Positions 56,880-63,181 of a DNA stretch of 63,181 nt are shown piece by piece. The position numbers and the translations under genes are program-made. Origin of the DNA: Acidobacteriota bacterium (lineage in GTDB: Bacteria > Acidobacteriota > Holophagae > Holophagales > Holophagaceae); NCBI GenBank assembly GCA_016213735.1, contig JACQZU010000010.1, positions 1 through 63,181 of the forward strand, written 5' to 3'. The first letter of the stretch is position 1. Each line of letters opens with the position of its first letter. Under the pieces are notes generated by a model. That model had not been told where the DNA came from. It did not search any database and was given only the letters and a program-made list of their open reading frames with translations.

Positions 56880-58541
56880 ATGTCCACCGCCACCGAAGCC
56901 CCCGTGATCCGAGCCCCCCACGGAACCCACCTCCACTGCCGCGGCTGGGTCCAGGAGGCCGCCCTCCGAATGCTCATGAACAACCTGGACCCGGACGTGG
57001 CCGAGCGGCCCGAGGATCTGGTGGTCTATGGAGGCCTGGGCAAGGCCGCCCGGAACTGGGACTGCTTCAACGCCATCGTGAAGGAGCTGAAGCGGCTCGG
57101 GGACGACGAGACCCTGCTCATCCAGAGCGGCAAGCCCGTGGGCGTCGTGCGGACCCACCCCGAGGCGCCCCGGGTGCTTCTCGCGAACAGCAACCTGGTG
57201 CCGAAGTGGGCCACCTGGGAGCACTTCCGGGAACTGGACCGCAAGGGCCTGATGATGTACGGCCAGATGACGGCCGGAAGCTGGATCTACATCGGCAGCC
57301 AGGGCATCGTGCAGGGCACCTACGAGACCTTCGCCGAGGCCGCGCGCCAGAAGTTCGGCGGCACCCTGAGGGGCACCTGGACCCTCACGGCGGGCCTGGG
57401 GGGCATGGGCGGGGCCCAGCCCCTGGCGGTGACCATGAATGGCGGCGTGGCACTCTGCGTGGAGGTGGACCGAAGCCGCATCGAGAAGCGGATCCAGACC
57501 CGCTACCTGGACGAATGGACCGACAACCTGGAAACGGCCCTCTCCCTCGTCCGGCAGTACACCGAAGCCAAGGAGGCCCGCAGCGTCGGCCTCCTTGGCA
57601 ACGCGGCCGAGCTGCTGCCCGCCATCCTGAAGACCGGCCACCAGCCGGACCTCGTGACGGACCAGACCAGCGCCCACGACGAGTTCAACGGCTACGTGCC
57701 CGCGGGGCTGAGCCTGGAGGGGAGCCTTCGGATGCGCAGCGAGGACCCCGAGGGCCACGCCGCCAAGGCCCTGGCCAGCATGCGCACCCACGTGGAGGCC
57801 ATGCTGGAGTTCCAGCGGCGGGGCGCCCTCACCTTCGACTACGGCAACAACATCCGGGCCCAGGCCCAGCGCGCGGGCTGCGAGGGGGCCTTCGCCTTCC
57901 CGGGTTTCGTGCCCGCCTTCATCCGGCCCCTCTTCTGCAGGGGCGTCGGCCCCTTCCGTTGGGTGGCCCTCTCCGGGGATCCGGCCGACATCCACGCCAC
58001 GGACGAGGCCATGAAGGCCCTCTTCCCCGACAACGCCGGGATGGTGCGCTGGCTGGAGGAGGCCCGGGAGAAGATCGCCTTCCAGGGCCTGCCGGCCCGC
58101 ATCTGCTGGATCGGGGCGGGCGAACGGCACCTGGCGGGGCTCAAGTTCAACGAGATGGTTCGCAGCGGTGCGCTGAAGGCCCCCGTCGTCATCGGCCGGG
58201 ACCACCTGGACAGCGGCAGCGTGGCCAGCCCCAACCGCGAAACCGAGGCCATGAAGGACGGCTCCGACGCCGTCTCGGACTGGGCCTTCCTCAACGCCCT
58301 GACCAGCGCCTCCGGGGGGGCCTCCTGGGTGAGCGTCCACCACGGGGGTGGCGTGGGCATGGGCTACAGCCAGCACGCCGGGGTGGTCATCGTGGCCGAT
58401 GGGAGCGAACGCGCCGAGCGCTGCCTGGCCCGCGTGCTGTGGAACGACCCCGCCCTGGGCGTCTTCCGCCATGCCGACGCGGGATACGAGGAGGCGCGGG
58501 AACACGCGGCAAAGATCGGGCTGCACGTGCCGATGGGCTGA
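56880..58541 (+). CDS. hutU: Urocanate hydratase
   Basis: NAD-dependent second step of histidine degradation, urocanate to imidazolone propionate, the substrate of HutI. The 553 residues include [16 protein letters not shown]-type sequence ([31 protein letters not shown]), [89 protein letters not shown], and [17 protein letters not shown]. Length and motifs are standard. It is transcribed alone here; hutI is at the other end of the window, and hutH is not seen. Confidence 0.97.
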   Translation: MSTATEAPVIRAPHGTHLHCRGWVQEAALRMLMNNLDPDVAERPEDLVVYGGLGKAARNWDCFNAIVKELKRLGDDETLLIQSGKPVGVVRTHPEAPRVLLANSNLVPKWATWEHFRELDRKGLMMYGQMTAGSWIYIGSQGIVQGTYETFAEAARQKFGGTLRGTWTLTAGLGGMGGAQPLAVTMNGGVALCVEVDRSRIEKRIQTRYLDEWTDNLETALSLVRQYTEAKEARSVGLLGNAAELLPAILKTGHQPDLVTDQTSAHDEFNGYVPAGLSLEGSLRMRSEDPEGHAAKALASMRTHVEAMLEFQRRGALTFDYGNNIRAQAQRAGCEGAFAFPGFVPAFIRPLFCRGVGPFRWVALSGDPADIHATDEAMKALFPDNAGMVRWLEEAREKIAFQGLPARICWIGAGERHLAGLKFNEMVRSGALKAPVVIGRDHLDSGSVASPNRETEAMKDGSDAVSDWAFLNALTSASGGASWVSVHHGGGVGMGYSQHAGVVIVADGSERAERCLARVLWNDPALGVFRHADAGYEEAREHAAKIGLHVPMG

Positions 58542-58815
58542 CGAAGGTCGGGCAACGAAGAACCATTCGGACCGCGATGGGAGGGGCAGGGCCCCGCTGC
58601 GCTGCCTGGACGGAGGTGCCTCCCGGATTTCCGTGAAGGGCCCCCTGTTTCGGACCCTGGGCCATCTGCCCGTTGGGCCCCCCGGGCAGGCCCGCCGGCC
58701 ATCCCGGGGGTCCCGCCCGGGGAAGGGCCCGCCTCTTATCCGATCGTCCTGACTAGGCTGGACAGGAAGGCCTGACCTTGCGATTGCCCGCAGCGGGTGG
58801 GCCATGGAGGATCGG
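58542..58815. other. Gene-free stretch after hutU
   Basis: A 274-bp GC-rich region with no supportable gene. It contains several short C- and G-run inverted repeats (for example around 58660-58730) and TAGGCT at 58754-58759, 56 nt before the next gene. It probably holds the hutU 3' end and the promoter of the small lipoprotein gene. Confidence 0.5.
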
Positions 58816-59220
58816 ATGCACAAAAAATCCCTGGTCCTGGGGGCCCTCCTGGCCTGCTGTGCGTGTCAGGGCCCCCGCACGCTGGAAGCCCGGATCCACG
58901 GCCGGGCCGTGGCGACCCTGGCGGCCACCGCCACACGGCGGGGGGACCACTGGATCGTCGAGCTTCCGCTGCCCGCCGGGGCTTGGAGGGCGGAAACGGA
59001 GGAGTCCCAGGCCATGGAGGTGGTACCGGGATCGCCCAGGGGAACCCTTCGGTGGTCAGTCTCTCCGGAGCGCTGGAACCATCGGGACAAGCCCCTTCAC
59101 CTCAAACTGATCCCGGAAACAGGACCCCCGCTGGAATTGGACCTGAAATACCCCTATGCGCCCTCCGCGGCCGAACGGGTGTTCACCTTCGTGTTTACCG
59201 TCCTCCGCCCCCTCCGCTGA
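58816..59220 (+). CDS. Small lipoprotein of unknown function
   Basis: A 134-residue protein. The ATG at 58816 is chosen because GGAGG lies 5 nt upstream; a second in-frame ATG at 58804 overlaps that ribosome site. The signal HKKSLVLGALLACCACQG ends in a cysteine-rich lipobox, giving a lipidated cysteine at about position 14-17. The mature part (RGDHWIVELPLPAGAWRAETEE, then LHLKLIPETGPPLELDLKYPYAPSA) is beta-rich and not recognised. It is followed by a strong hairpin. Confidence 0.65.
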   Translation: MHKKSLVLGALLACCACQGPRTLEARIHGRAVATLAATATRRGDHWIVELPLPAGAWRAETEESQAMEVVPGSPRGTLRWSVSPERWNHRDKPLHLKLIPETGPPLELDLKYPYAPSAAERVFTFVFTVLRPLR

Positions 59221-59267
59221 TTCCGGAGCTCCGGGAGAGGGGCGATCCCCCTCCATGACATGACCGA

Positions 59268-59301
59268 GGGGGGGTCCCGGGCGGGGTGCCGGGACCCCCC
59301 C
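59268..59301. terminator. Very stable hairpin between convergent transcripts
   Basis: GGGGGGGTCCCGG (59268-59280) pairs perfectly over 13 bp with CCGGGACCCCCCC (59289-59301) around an 8-nt loop. It lies 47 nt past the small lipoprotein stop codon and 59 nt past the stop of the RHH gene on the other strand, and so could serve both. It has no T-tract on either side. Confidence 0.6.
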
Positions 59302-59360
59302 TGACCCACCCTGGATCGGTTGCGGAGGAACCCTGACAGGCTTTCGAACCGCCTCAGGCC

Positions 59361-59540
59361 TCAGCTCACGCGTTCCTTGTCTTCCTTTCCATCCCCGCTC
59401 CTGCCTTGGCGCCGGAGCGCCTCGCGCAGCATGAACTCGATCTGGCCGTTGAGGCTCCGCAGTTCCTCTTCGGCCAGGCGCTGCACGGCCTCGAGCAGGG
59501 CCGGGTCCACCCGGAGGAGGAAGGCCTTCCGTTCAGCCAC
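59361..59540 (-). CDS. Small Arc/MetJ-type ribbon-helix-helix protein
   Basis: A 59-residue protein, short enough to be easily missed. GTG start at 59540; the sequence begins MAERKAFLLRVDPALLEAV and continues QRLAEEELRSLNGQIEFMLREALRR, then a charged tail. The strand (KAFLLRVD) and two helices with the NGQIEFMLREAL second helix match the Arc-like RHH fold that binds DNA as a dimer. It overlaps the EFR1-like gene by 8 nt, so it belongs to the SPFH-EFR1-RHH operon. It may repress that operon through the ATGAT repeats near 61583. Confidence 0.8.
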   Translation of the reverse strand: MAERKAFLLRVDPALLEAVQRLAEEELRSLNGQIEFMLREALRRQGRSGDGKEDKERVS

Positions 59541-60681
59541 GAGAGGACTCCGTGGGAACCGGGCGTGGGTCGGTCTTCGATCTCCGTTTCCGGTTCATGG
59601 GGTCGCCGGGGAGTTCGGAAGGACGGAGGCCCGGCATGCGGTAGCGCCGGAACCAGCGGGTGAGGGTGGTGAAGGCGAAGGCCAGGCGCAGGGGCCGCCA
59701 GCGCATGAGCTGGAAGGCCAGCGCATAGGTGGCCACCAGGGCCAGGAGGTACCAGGCATAGTTGAGGAGGAAGCCCGGCAGACCTTTCTGGAGCACGGGC
59801 CCCCCGGTCCAGCCCGGAAGGGCGAGCGCCAGGAGCAGGGCCACCACCGGGGCCCCCGCGGCAAGGTTGAGGAGCACCCCGAGGGAGTGGCTGGCCTCCA
59901 CCGCCTGCCGGGGGCAGAGGTTCATGCAGCGCATGCAGCTCTCGCAGTGGAGGGTCCAGTAGGGCCAGTTCCCGCCGGCCTTCATGCGGATGGCCCCCTG
60001 GGGGCAGTGGAGGGCGCAGAGGCCGCAGGCGTCGCAGCGTTCGTTGGCCATGAAGAGCTTGGCGAAGAGGGGCCTTCCGAAGAGCAGGTAGCCCAGGGAT
60101 ACCGGAGCCAAGGCCATCCCGCAGATCAGCTCGAAGAGGTTGTCGACGCTCCACAGGTGGCGGCGTCCCTCGAGGAGGCGCCGGGCGAAGGCATGGGTCT
60201 TGATCCTCCCCTGGTCGATAAAGTGCGACACGTGTGCCGCGTTCAGGCTGGGGTGCACCGTGATCCAGTTGGAGGGCATGTCCACGCTGAGGACGCCGCG
60301 CACGCGGTAACCCTTGATCGCCAGCAGCAGGGCGGGCAGCCAGGCCGCGCTGCCGCTGAGCCCCCGCAGGCAGGCGCCCATCCACCAGCCCGCCCGGGTG
60401 CTGACCACCGAGGCCGGGCGGCCCCGGCCCAGGGGAAGGGCCAGGCAGAGGCGGAGGACGGGCCAGGGGGTCGTGAAGCCGTGGGTGGGGAAGAACAGGG
60501 CCAGCCAGGCTCCGGGGGGCGGGGGTTCCGGGCGCGGGGCCGCCTGGGACAGCCGCACGGCCACCCCTTTCGCCGCCAGGTCCCCCGCGAAGGCCTGGGC
60601 CAGGCGCAAGGCGTTTCCGGTCCCGCTCATCCAGTGGATGGCGGCCTCGGCCGGGAAGGGAGCCCTGCGCGCCGGGTCCAC
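59533..60681 (-). CDS. EFR1-type ferredoxin with flavodoxin-like domain and membrane helices
   Basis: A 382-residue protein. Residues 14-160 form a flavodoxin-like domain (HWMSGTGNALRLAQAF is the FMN-binding loop). Residues about 212-258 hold two 4Fe-4S clusters: C216, C219, C222, C226 and C246, C249, C252, C256, each followed by a proline. Two helices (about 265-290 and 305-330) anchor it in the membrane. It is expected to carry electrons between a flavin and the clusters; partners are unknown. It starts 7 nt after the SPFH gene and overlaps the RHH gene. Confidence 0.88.
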   Translation of the reverse strand: MDPARRAPFPAEAAIHWMSGTGNALRLAQAFAGDLAAKGVAVRLSQAAPRPEPPPPGAWLALFFPTHGFTTPWPVLRLCLALPLGRGRPASVVSTRAGWWMGACLRGLSGSAAWLPALLLAIKGYRVRGVLSVDMPSNWITVHPSLNAAHVSHFIDQGRIKTHAFARRLLEGRRHLWSVDNLFELICGMALAPVSLGYLLFGRPLFAKLFMANERCDACGLCALHCPQGAIRMKAGGNWPYWTLHCESCMRCMNLCPRQAVEASHSLGVLLNLAAGAPVVALLLALALPGWTGGPVLQKGLPGFLLNYAWYLLALVATYALAFQLMRWRPLRLAFAFTTLTRWFRRYRMPGLRPSELPGDPMNRKRRSKTDPRPVPTESSRG

Positions 60682-60688
60682 GCGTCCC

Positions 60689-61558
60689 TCAGTGGTAGAG
60701 GGTTCCGGCGTTCACCACCGGCTGGGTGGCGCGCTCGCCGCAGAGGACCACGAGGAGGTTGCTCACCATGGCCGCCTTGCGCTCCTCGTCGAGCTTGACG
60801 GTGCCGTGCTCGTCGAGGCGGGCCAGGGCCATCTCCACCATTCCCACGGCGCCGTCCACGATGCGCTGCCGGGCGGCGATGATGGCGCCGGCCTGCTGGC
60901 GCTGCAGCATGGCCTGGGCGATTTCCGGGGCGTAGGCCAGGTGGCTGATGCGGGCCTCCAGCGCCTCGACGCCGGCCTGGGAGAGGCGCTCCTGGATCTC
61001 CGACTTCAACTTGGAGGCCACCACGTCGGTGTGGCCCCGAAGGCTCACCTTCTCCTCGTCGTGGGCGTCGTATGGGTAGTGGGTCGCGGCGTTGCGGAGG
61101 GCGGATTCGGTCTGAATGGTGACGAAATTCTCGAAGGCGTCCACGTTGAAGACGGCCTCGGCGGTATCCACCACCCGCCAAGTCACCACCGCGGCGATTT
61201 CGATGGGATTGCCGTCCAGGTCGTTGACCTTCAGCTTGGTGCTCTCGAAATTGCGGACCCGCAGGCTCACCTTGCGCTTGGCGAGGAAGGGGTTGGCCCA
61301 GACCATGCCCTCCCTCTTCGTGGTGCCCACATAGCGCCCGAAGAGCTGGAGCACGGCCCCCTCGTTGGGATTCACCACGAAGAGGCCCCCGAGCAGGAAG
61401 AACCCCAGGGCCAGGCCGGGCACGGCGATCAGAAGAAGGCCCAGATCCTGACCACGGACGGCCTGGACCAGCAAGGCACCCAATCCGAGCTGGACCAGGA
61501 TGAGCAGAAGGAGCACCGGGATTCCGGGCAATGCGGGGTGGTGGATTTCCTTGTACAT
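60689..61558 (-). CDS. SPFH/band-7 domain membrane protein
   Basis: A 289-residue protein of the stomatin/prohibitin/flotillin type. Two N-terminal hydrophobic segments (about 13-31 and 40-62, [22 protein letters not shown]) are followed by the SPFH domain: [66 protein letters not shown], then a coiled-coil-like [38 protein letters not shown]. Such proteins form membrane microdomain rings and control proteases. GGAGG lies 4 nt before the ATG. It leads the SPFH-EFR1-RHH operon. Confidence 0.93.
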   Translation of the reverse strand: MYKEIHHPALPGIPVLLLLILVQLGLGALLVQAVRGQDLGLLLIAVPGLALGFFLLGGLFVVNPNEGAVLQLFGRYVGTTKREGMVWANPFLAKRKVSLRVRNFESTKLKVNDLDGNPIEIAAVVTWRVVDTAEAVFNVDAFENFVTIQTESALRNAATHYPYDAHDEEKVSLRGHTDVVASKLKSEIQERLSQAGVEALEARISHLAYAPEIAQAMLQRQQAGAIIAARQRIVDGAVGMVEMALARLDEHGTVKLDEERKAAMVSNLLVVLCGERATQPVVNAGTLYH

Positions 61559-61582
61559 GGCGCCTCCTGGGGCGTTGTGAAC

Positions 61583-61608
61583 ATGATATCAGTATGATTT
61601 CGTGTCAA
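61583..61608 (-). promoter_or_regulatory. Putative promoter/operator of the SPFH operon
   Basis: Read on the minus strand: TTGACA (61603-61608) and TATCAT (61583-61588), only 14 bp apart, so the pair is imperfect. TATCAT is 24 nt from the ATG. On the plus strand ATGAT occurs twice, at 61583 and 61594, 11 bp apart; such tandem repeats suit binding of a ribbon-helix-helix protein like the one encoded in this operon. The region is unusually AT-rich for this window. Confidence 0.4.
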
Positions 61609-61719
61609 GCCGAGGGGTCCCTTTGTCCCCCGGGCGGTGCCGAGCGGAATCTCCAACGGGCCGGGCGGAGCCTCGACAAGGCCGGGGGGGGCCTCCAAGA
61701 TCGAAGTCCGGAGCCCTCC

Positions 61720-62115
61720 ATGTCCCGACCCTGCCCCTGCACTTCAAAAAGGACCTTCGACCAGTGCTGCGGGCCCTACCTGGAGGGTCGGCGCCTGCCC
61801 GAGACCGCCGTCCTCCTCATGCGAAGCCGGTTCACAGCCTACGCTCTGGGGAGGGTGGACTACCTCCTCCAGACCACGGCGGCCGAGAAGCGGGCGGGGC
61901 TGGACCGGGAGGAACTGGCCAGCTACTGCAAGGCGGTGCGCTGCGTGGGGCTCAAGATCGTGGCCACCGAGGCGGGGGGCGCCGGCGACGAGGCCGGTGT
62001 GGTGAAGTTCCACGCCAGCCTGCAGCACAACGGGAAGCGCACGCTCCACGTGGAGCGCAGCACCTTCGTCCGTGAGGAGGGTGCCTGGCGGTACGTGGAC
62101 GGAGAGACGAATTGA
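61720..62115 (+). CDS. YchJ-family (UPF0225) SEC-C-motif protein
   Basis: A 131-residue cytoplasmic protein. The N-terminus SRPCPCTSKRTFDQCCGPYLEG is a SEC-C-like zinc motif, followed by the YchJ domain (PETAVLLMRSRFTAYALGRVDYLLQTT, GLKIVATEAGG, VVKFHASLQHNGKRTLHVERSTFVREEGAWRYVDG). It probably binds a metal; function is unknown. The ATG at 61720 has GGAG 5 nt upstream. It is divergent from the SPFH operon. Confidence 0.93.
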   Translation: MSRPCPCTSKRTFDQCCGPYLEGRRLPETAVLLMRSRFTAYALGRVDYLLQTTAAEKRAGLDREELASYCKAVRCVGLKIVATEAGGAGDEAGVVKFHASLQHNGKRTLHVERSTFVREEGAWRYVDGETN

Positions 62116-62211
62116 CCCGGGTTCCGCCGGGCTCAAGATCGGGCCATTCCGAGCCGTTTTTCGCCCAGGATAACGATAACCGCCTTTTTGGGCCTTTTCA
62201 CCCGGGAATCC

Positions 62212-62241
62212 TTGCCCCACAAGGAAAAGGGGGGCTAGAGT
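62212..62241 (+). promoter_or_regulatory. Putative sigma70-type promoter of hppA
   Basis: TTGCCC (62212-62217), an 18-bp spacer, then TAGAGT (62236-62241). It would give a leader of about 110 nt before the hppA ATG. The region between ychJ and hppA (62116-62357) contains no supportable gene. Confidence 0.4.
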
Positions 62242-62357
62242 AGCCTCCGTCCCCGGGCAGGAATCCTGGAAATCCCCGCGCAACCTCGTCGGGTTTCCTG
62301 GGCCCTCCCTGCTGATCCTTTCACACGCGCGTTCCTGAATCCTTCCGGAGGGAAACC

Positions 62358-63181
62358 ATGGTGAAGTTGCAACGCATCTGGAGCGCCATCGCGGCCTCCC
62401 GACTGATCCGGGCCGGTGCCGCCGCGCTCCTGGCCGCTCCCCTCGCCTTCGCCAGCGAGGCCGAGCTCAAGATCCCCGCCCTCCAGGGCAGCTTCATGGG
62501 GATGACGGGGCACAACCTGCTCCTCATCGGCCTGGTGATCTGCGTGGCGGGCATCGGCTTCGGCCTGGTGCAGTACGCCCAGATCCGGGACCTGCCCGTG
62601 CACAAGTCCATGCGGGAGATCTCGGAATTGATCTACGAGACCTGCAAGACCTACCTGATGACCCAGATCAAGTTCATCGCGATCCTCTGGGCCTTCATCG
62701 CCGTGATCATGGTGGCCTACTTCAAGTTCCTGTCGCACACGCCCATGACGTGGCCCCAGGTGGTGGTGGTGCTCTTCTTCTCCATCGTGGGCATCCTGGG
62801 TTCCGTGGCGGTGGCCTGGTTCGGCATCCGGATCAACACCTTCGCCAACAGCCGCACGGCCTTCGCCAGCCTCGGCGGCAAGCCCTTCCCCACCATGGCC
62901 ATCCCCCTCAAGGCGGGCATGTCCATCGGCATGCTGCTGATCTCGGTGGAGCTGGTGCTGATGCTCGCCATCCTCCTCTTCATCCCGGGCGACAGCGCAG
63001 GCCCCTGCTTCATCTGTTTCGCCATCGGCGAGTCCCTGGGCGCCGCGGCCCTCCGCATCGCCGGCGGCATCTTCACGAAGATCGCCGACATCGGCTCCGA
63101 CCTGATGAAGATCGTCTTCAACATCAAGGAGGACGATCCCCGGAACCCGGGTGTCATCGCCGACTGCACCGGCGATAACGC
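62358..63181 (+). CDS. hppA: Membrane-bound proton/sodium-pumping pyrophosphatase (truncated by window end)
   Basis: Integral membrane enzyme that couples pyrophosphate hydrolysis to proton or sodium export. The first 274 residues are present, with the C-terminus beyond the window. A long N-terminal hydrophobic segment is followed by MTGHNLLLIGLVICVAGIGFGLVQYAQIRDLPVHKSM, FGIRINTFANSRTAFASLGG, and a catalytic loop DIGSDLMKIVFNIKEDDPRNPGVIADCTGDN, matching the E/DDPRNPxVIAD and GDN motifs. The DIGSDLMKIVF variant replaces the DVGADLVGKVE of the commonest plant-like type. The ATG at 62358 is preceded by CGGAGGG. Confidence 0.95.
   Translation, partial: MVKLQRIWSAIAASRLIRAGAAALLAAPLAFASEAELKIPALQGSFMGMTGHNLLLIGLVICVAGIGFGLVQYAQIRDLPVHKSMREISELIYETCKTYLMTQIKFIAILWAFIAVIMVAYFKFLSHTPMTWPQVVVVLFFSIVGILGSVAVAWFGIRINTFANSRTAFASLGGKPFPTMAIPLKAGMSIGMLLISVELVLMLAILLFIPGDSAGPCFICFAIGESLGAAALRIAGGIFTKIADIGSDLMKIVFNIKEDDPRNPGVIADCTGDN

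Noticed and set aside
62169-62180. GATAACGATAAC, resembling two Fur-box hexamers before hppA
   Set aside because: A third hexamer is missing, and the position is far upstream of the hppA start. It is probably chance.

Overview
This window is chromosomal DNA from a high-GC, Gram-negative, flagellated bacterium. The gene mix suggests Acidobacteriota, class Holophagae (Geothrix/Holophaga-like). The evidence is very high GC, a flagellar export operon, many secreted lipoproteins, PKD/CBM-type exported proteins, a membrane pyrophosphatase, a SPINDLY-type GT41 enzyme and both HemN and HemG. The taxonomic guess is inference, not proof. I see no rRNA, tRNA, CRISPR array, insertion sequence or prophage. 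Coding density is about 95 percent and no gene-free stretch exceeds 300 bases.

Layout. 1-12.8 kb is mixed housekeeping: hutI, a degenerate penicillin-binding-like secreted protein, a small secreted protein, rpe, an HTH regulator, a YtcJ-type amidohydrolase, the methylmalonyl-CoA mutase large subunit, ftsW, DUF4190 and DUF2752 proteins, an orphan DUF2344 protein, a Kdo/WaaP-type kinase and a secreted repeat protein. 12.8-19.3 kb (minus strand) holds a lipoprotein with a predicted caspase-like (clan CD) peptidase domain, then fliO-fliP-fliQ-fliR-flhB, a response regulator and the repeat protein. 19.5-30.5 kb holds an NTF2-like exported protein, the XdhC/MocA pair for molybdenum hydroxylase maturation, a divergent hxlR/nitroreductase pair, pyrD, a POT-family transporter, a secreted PKD protein, an alpha/beta hydrolase fusion and a periplasmic HEAT/cyclophilin protein. 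30.5-35.7 kb makes surface-sugar precursors: gmd and fcl (GDP-fucose) divergent from rfbA-C-D-B (dTDP-rhamnose), which run into aroC.

37-50 kb is a heme biosynthesis region: hemC-hemD-hemL, hemE, hemN, then hemH and hemG. Lodged in it are a class A beta-lactamase-like protein, a DUF3999/DUF2339 envelope pair and a hemerythrin fused to a dead HAD domain. hemA and hemB are not in the window. 50-63 kb holds DUF421, an Rv2578c-type radical SAM protein, dnaX, a quinone reductase-like flavoprotein, a TPR/GT41 protein, hutU (55 kb from hutI), an SPFH-EFR1-RHH operon, ychJ and the start of hppA, which runs off the end.

A regulatory pattern runs through the window. Several genes without a Shine-Dalgarno carry a TANNNT-like hexamer 5-7 nt before the ATG, as expected for leaderless mRNAs. 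Other genes carry it 18-24 nt upstream, most of these with a Shine-Dalgarno.
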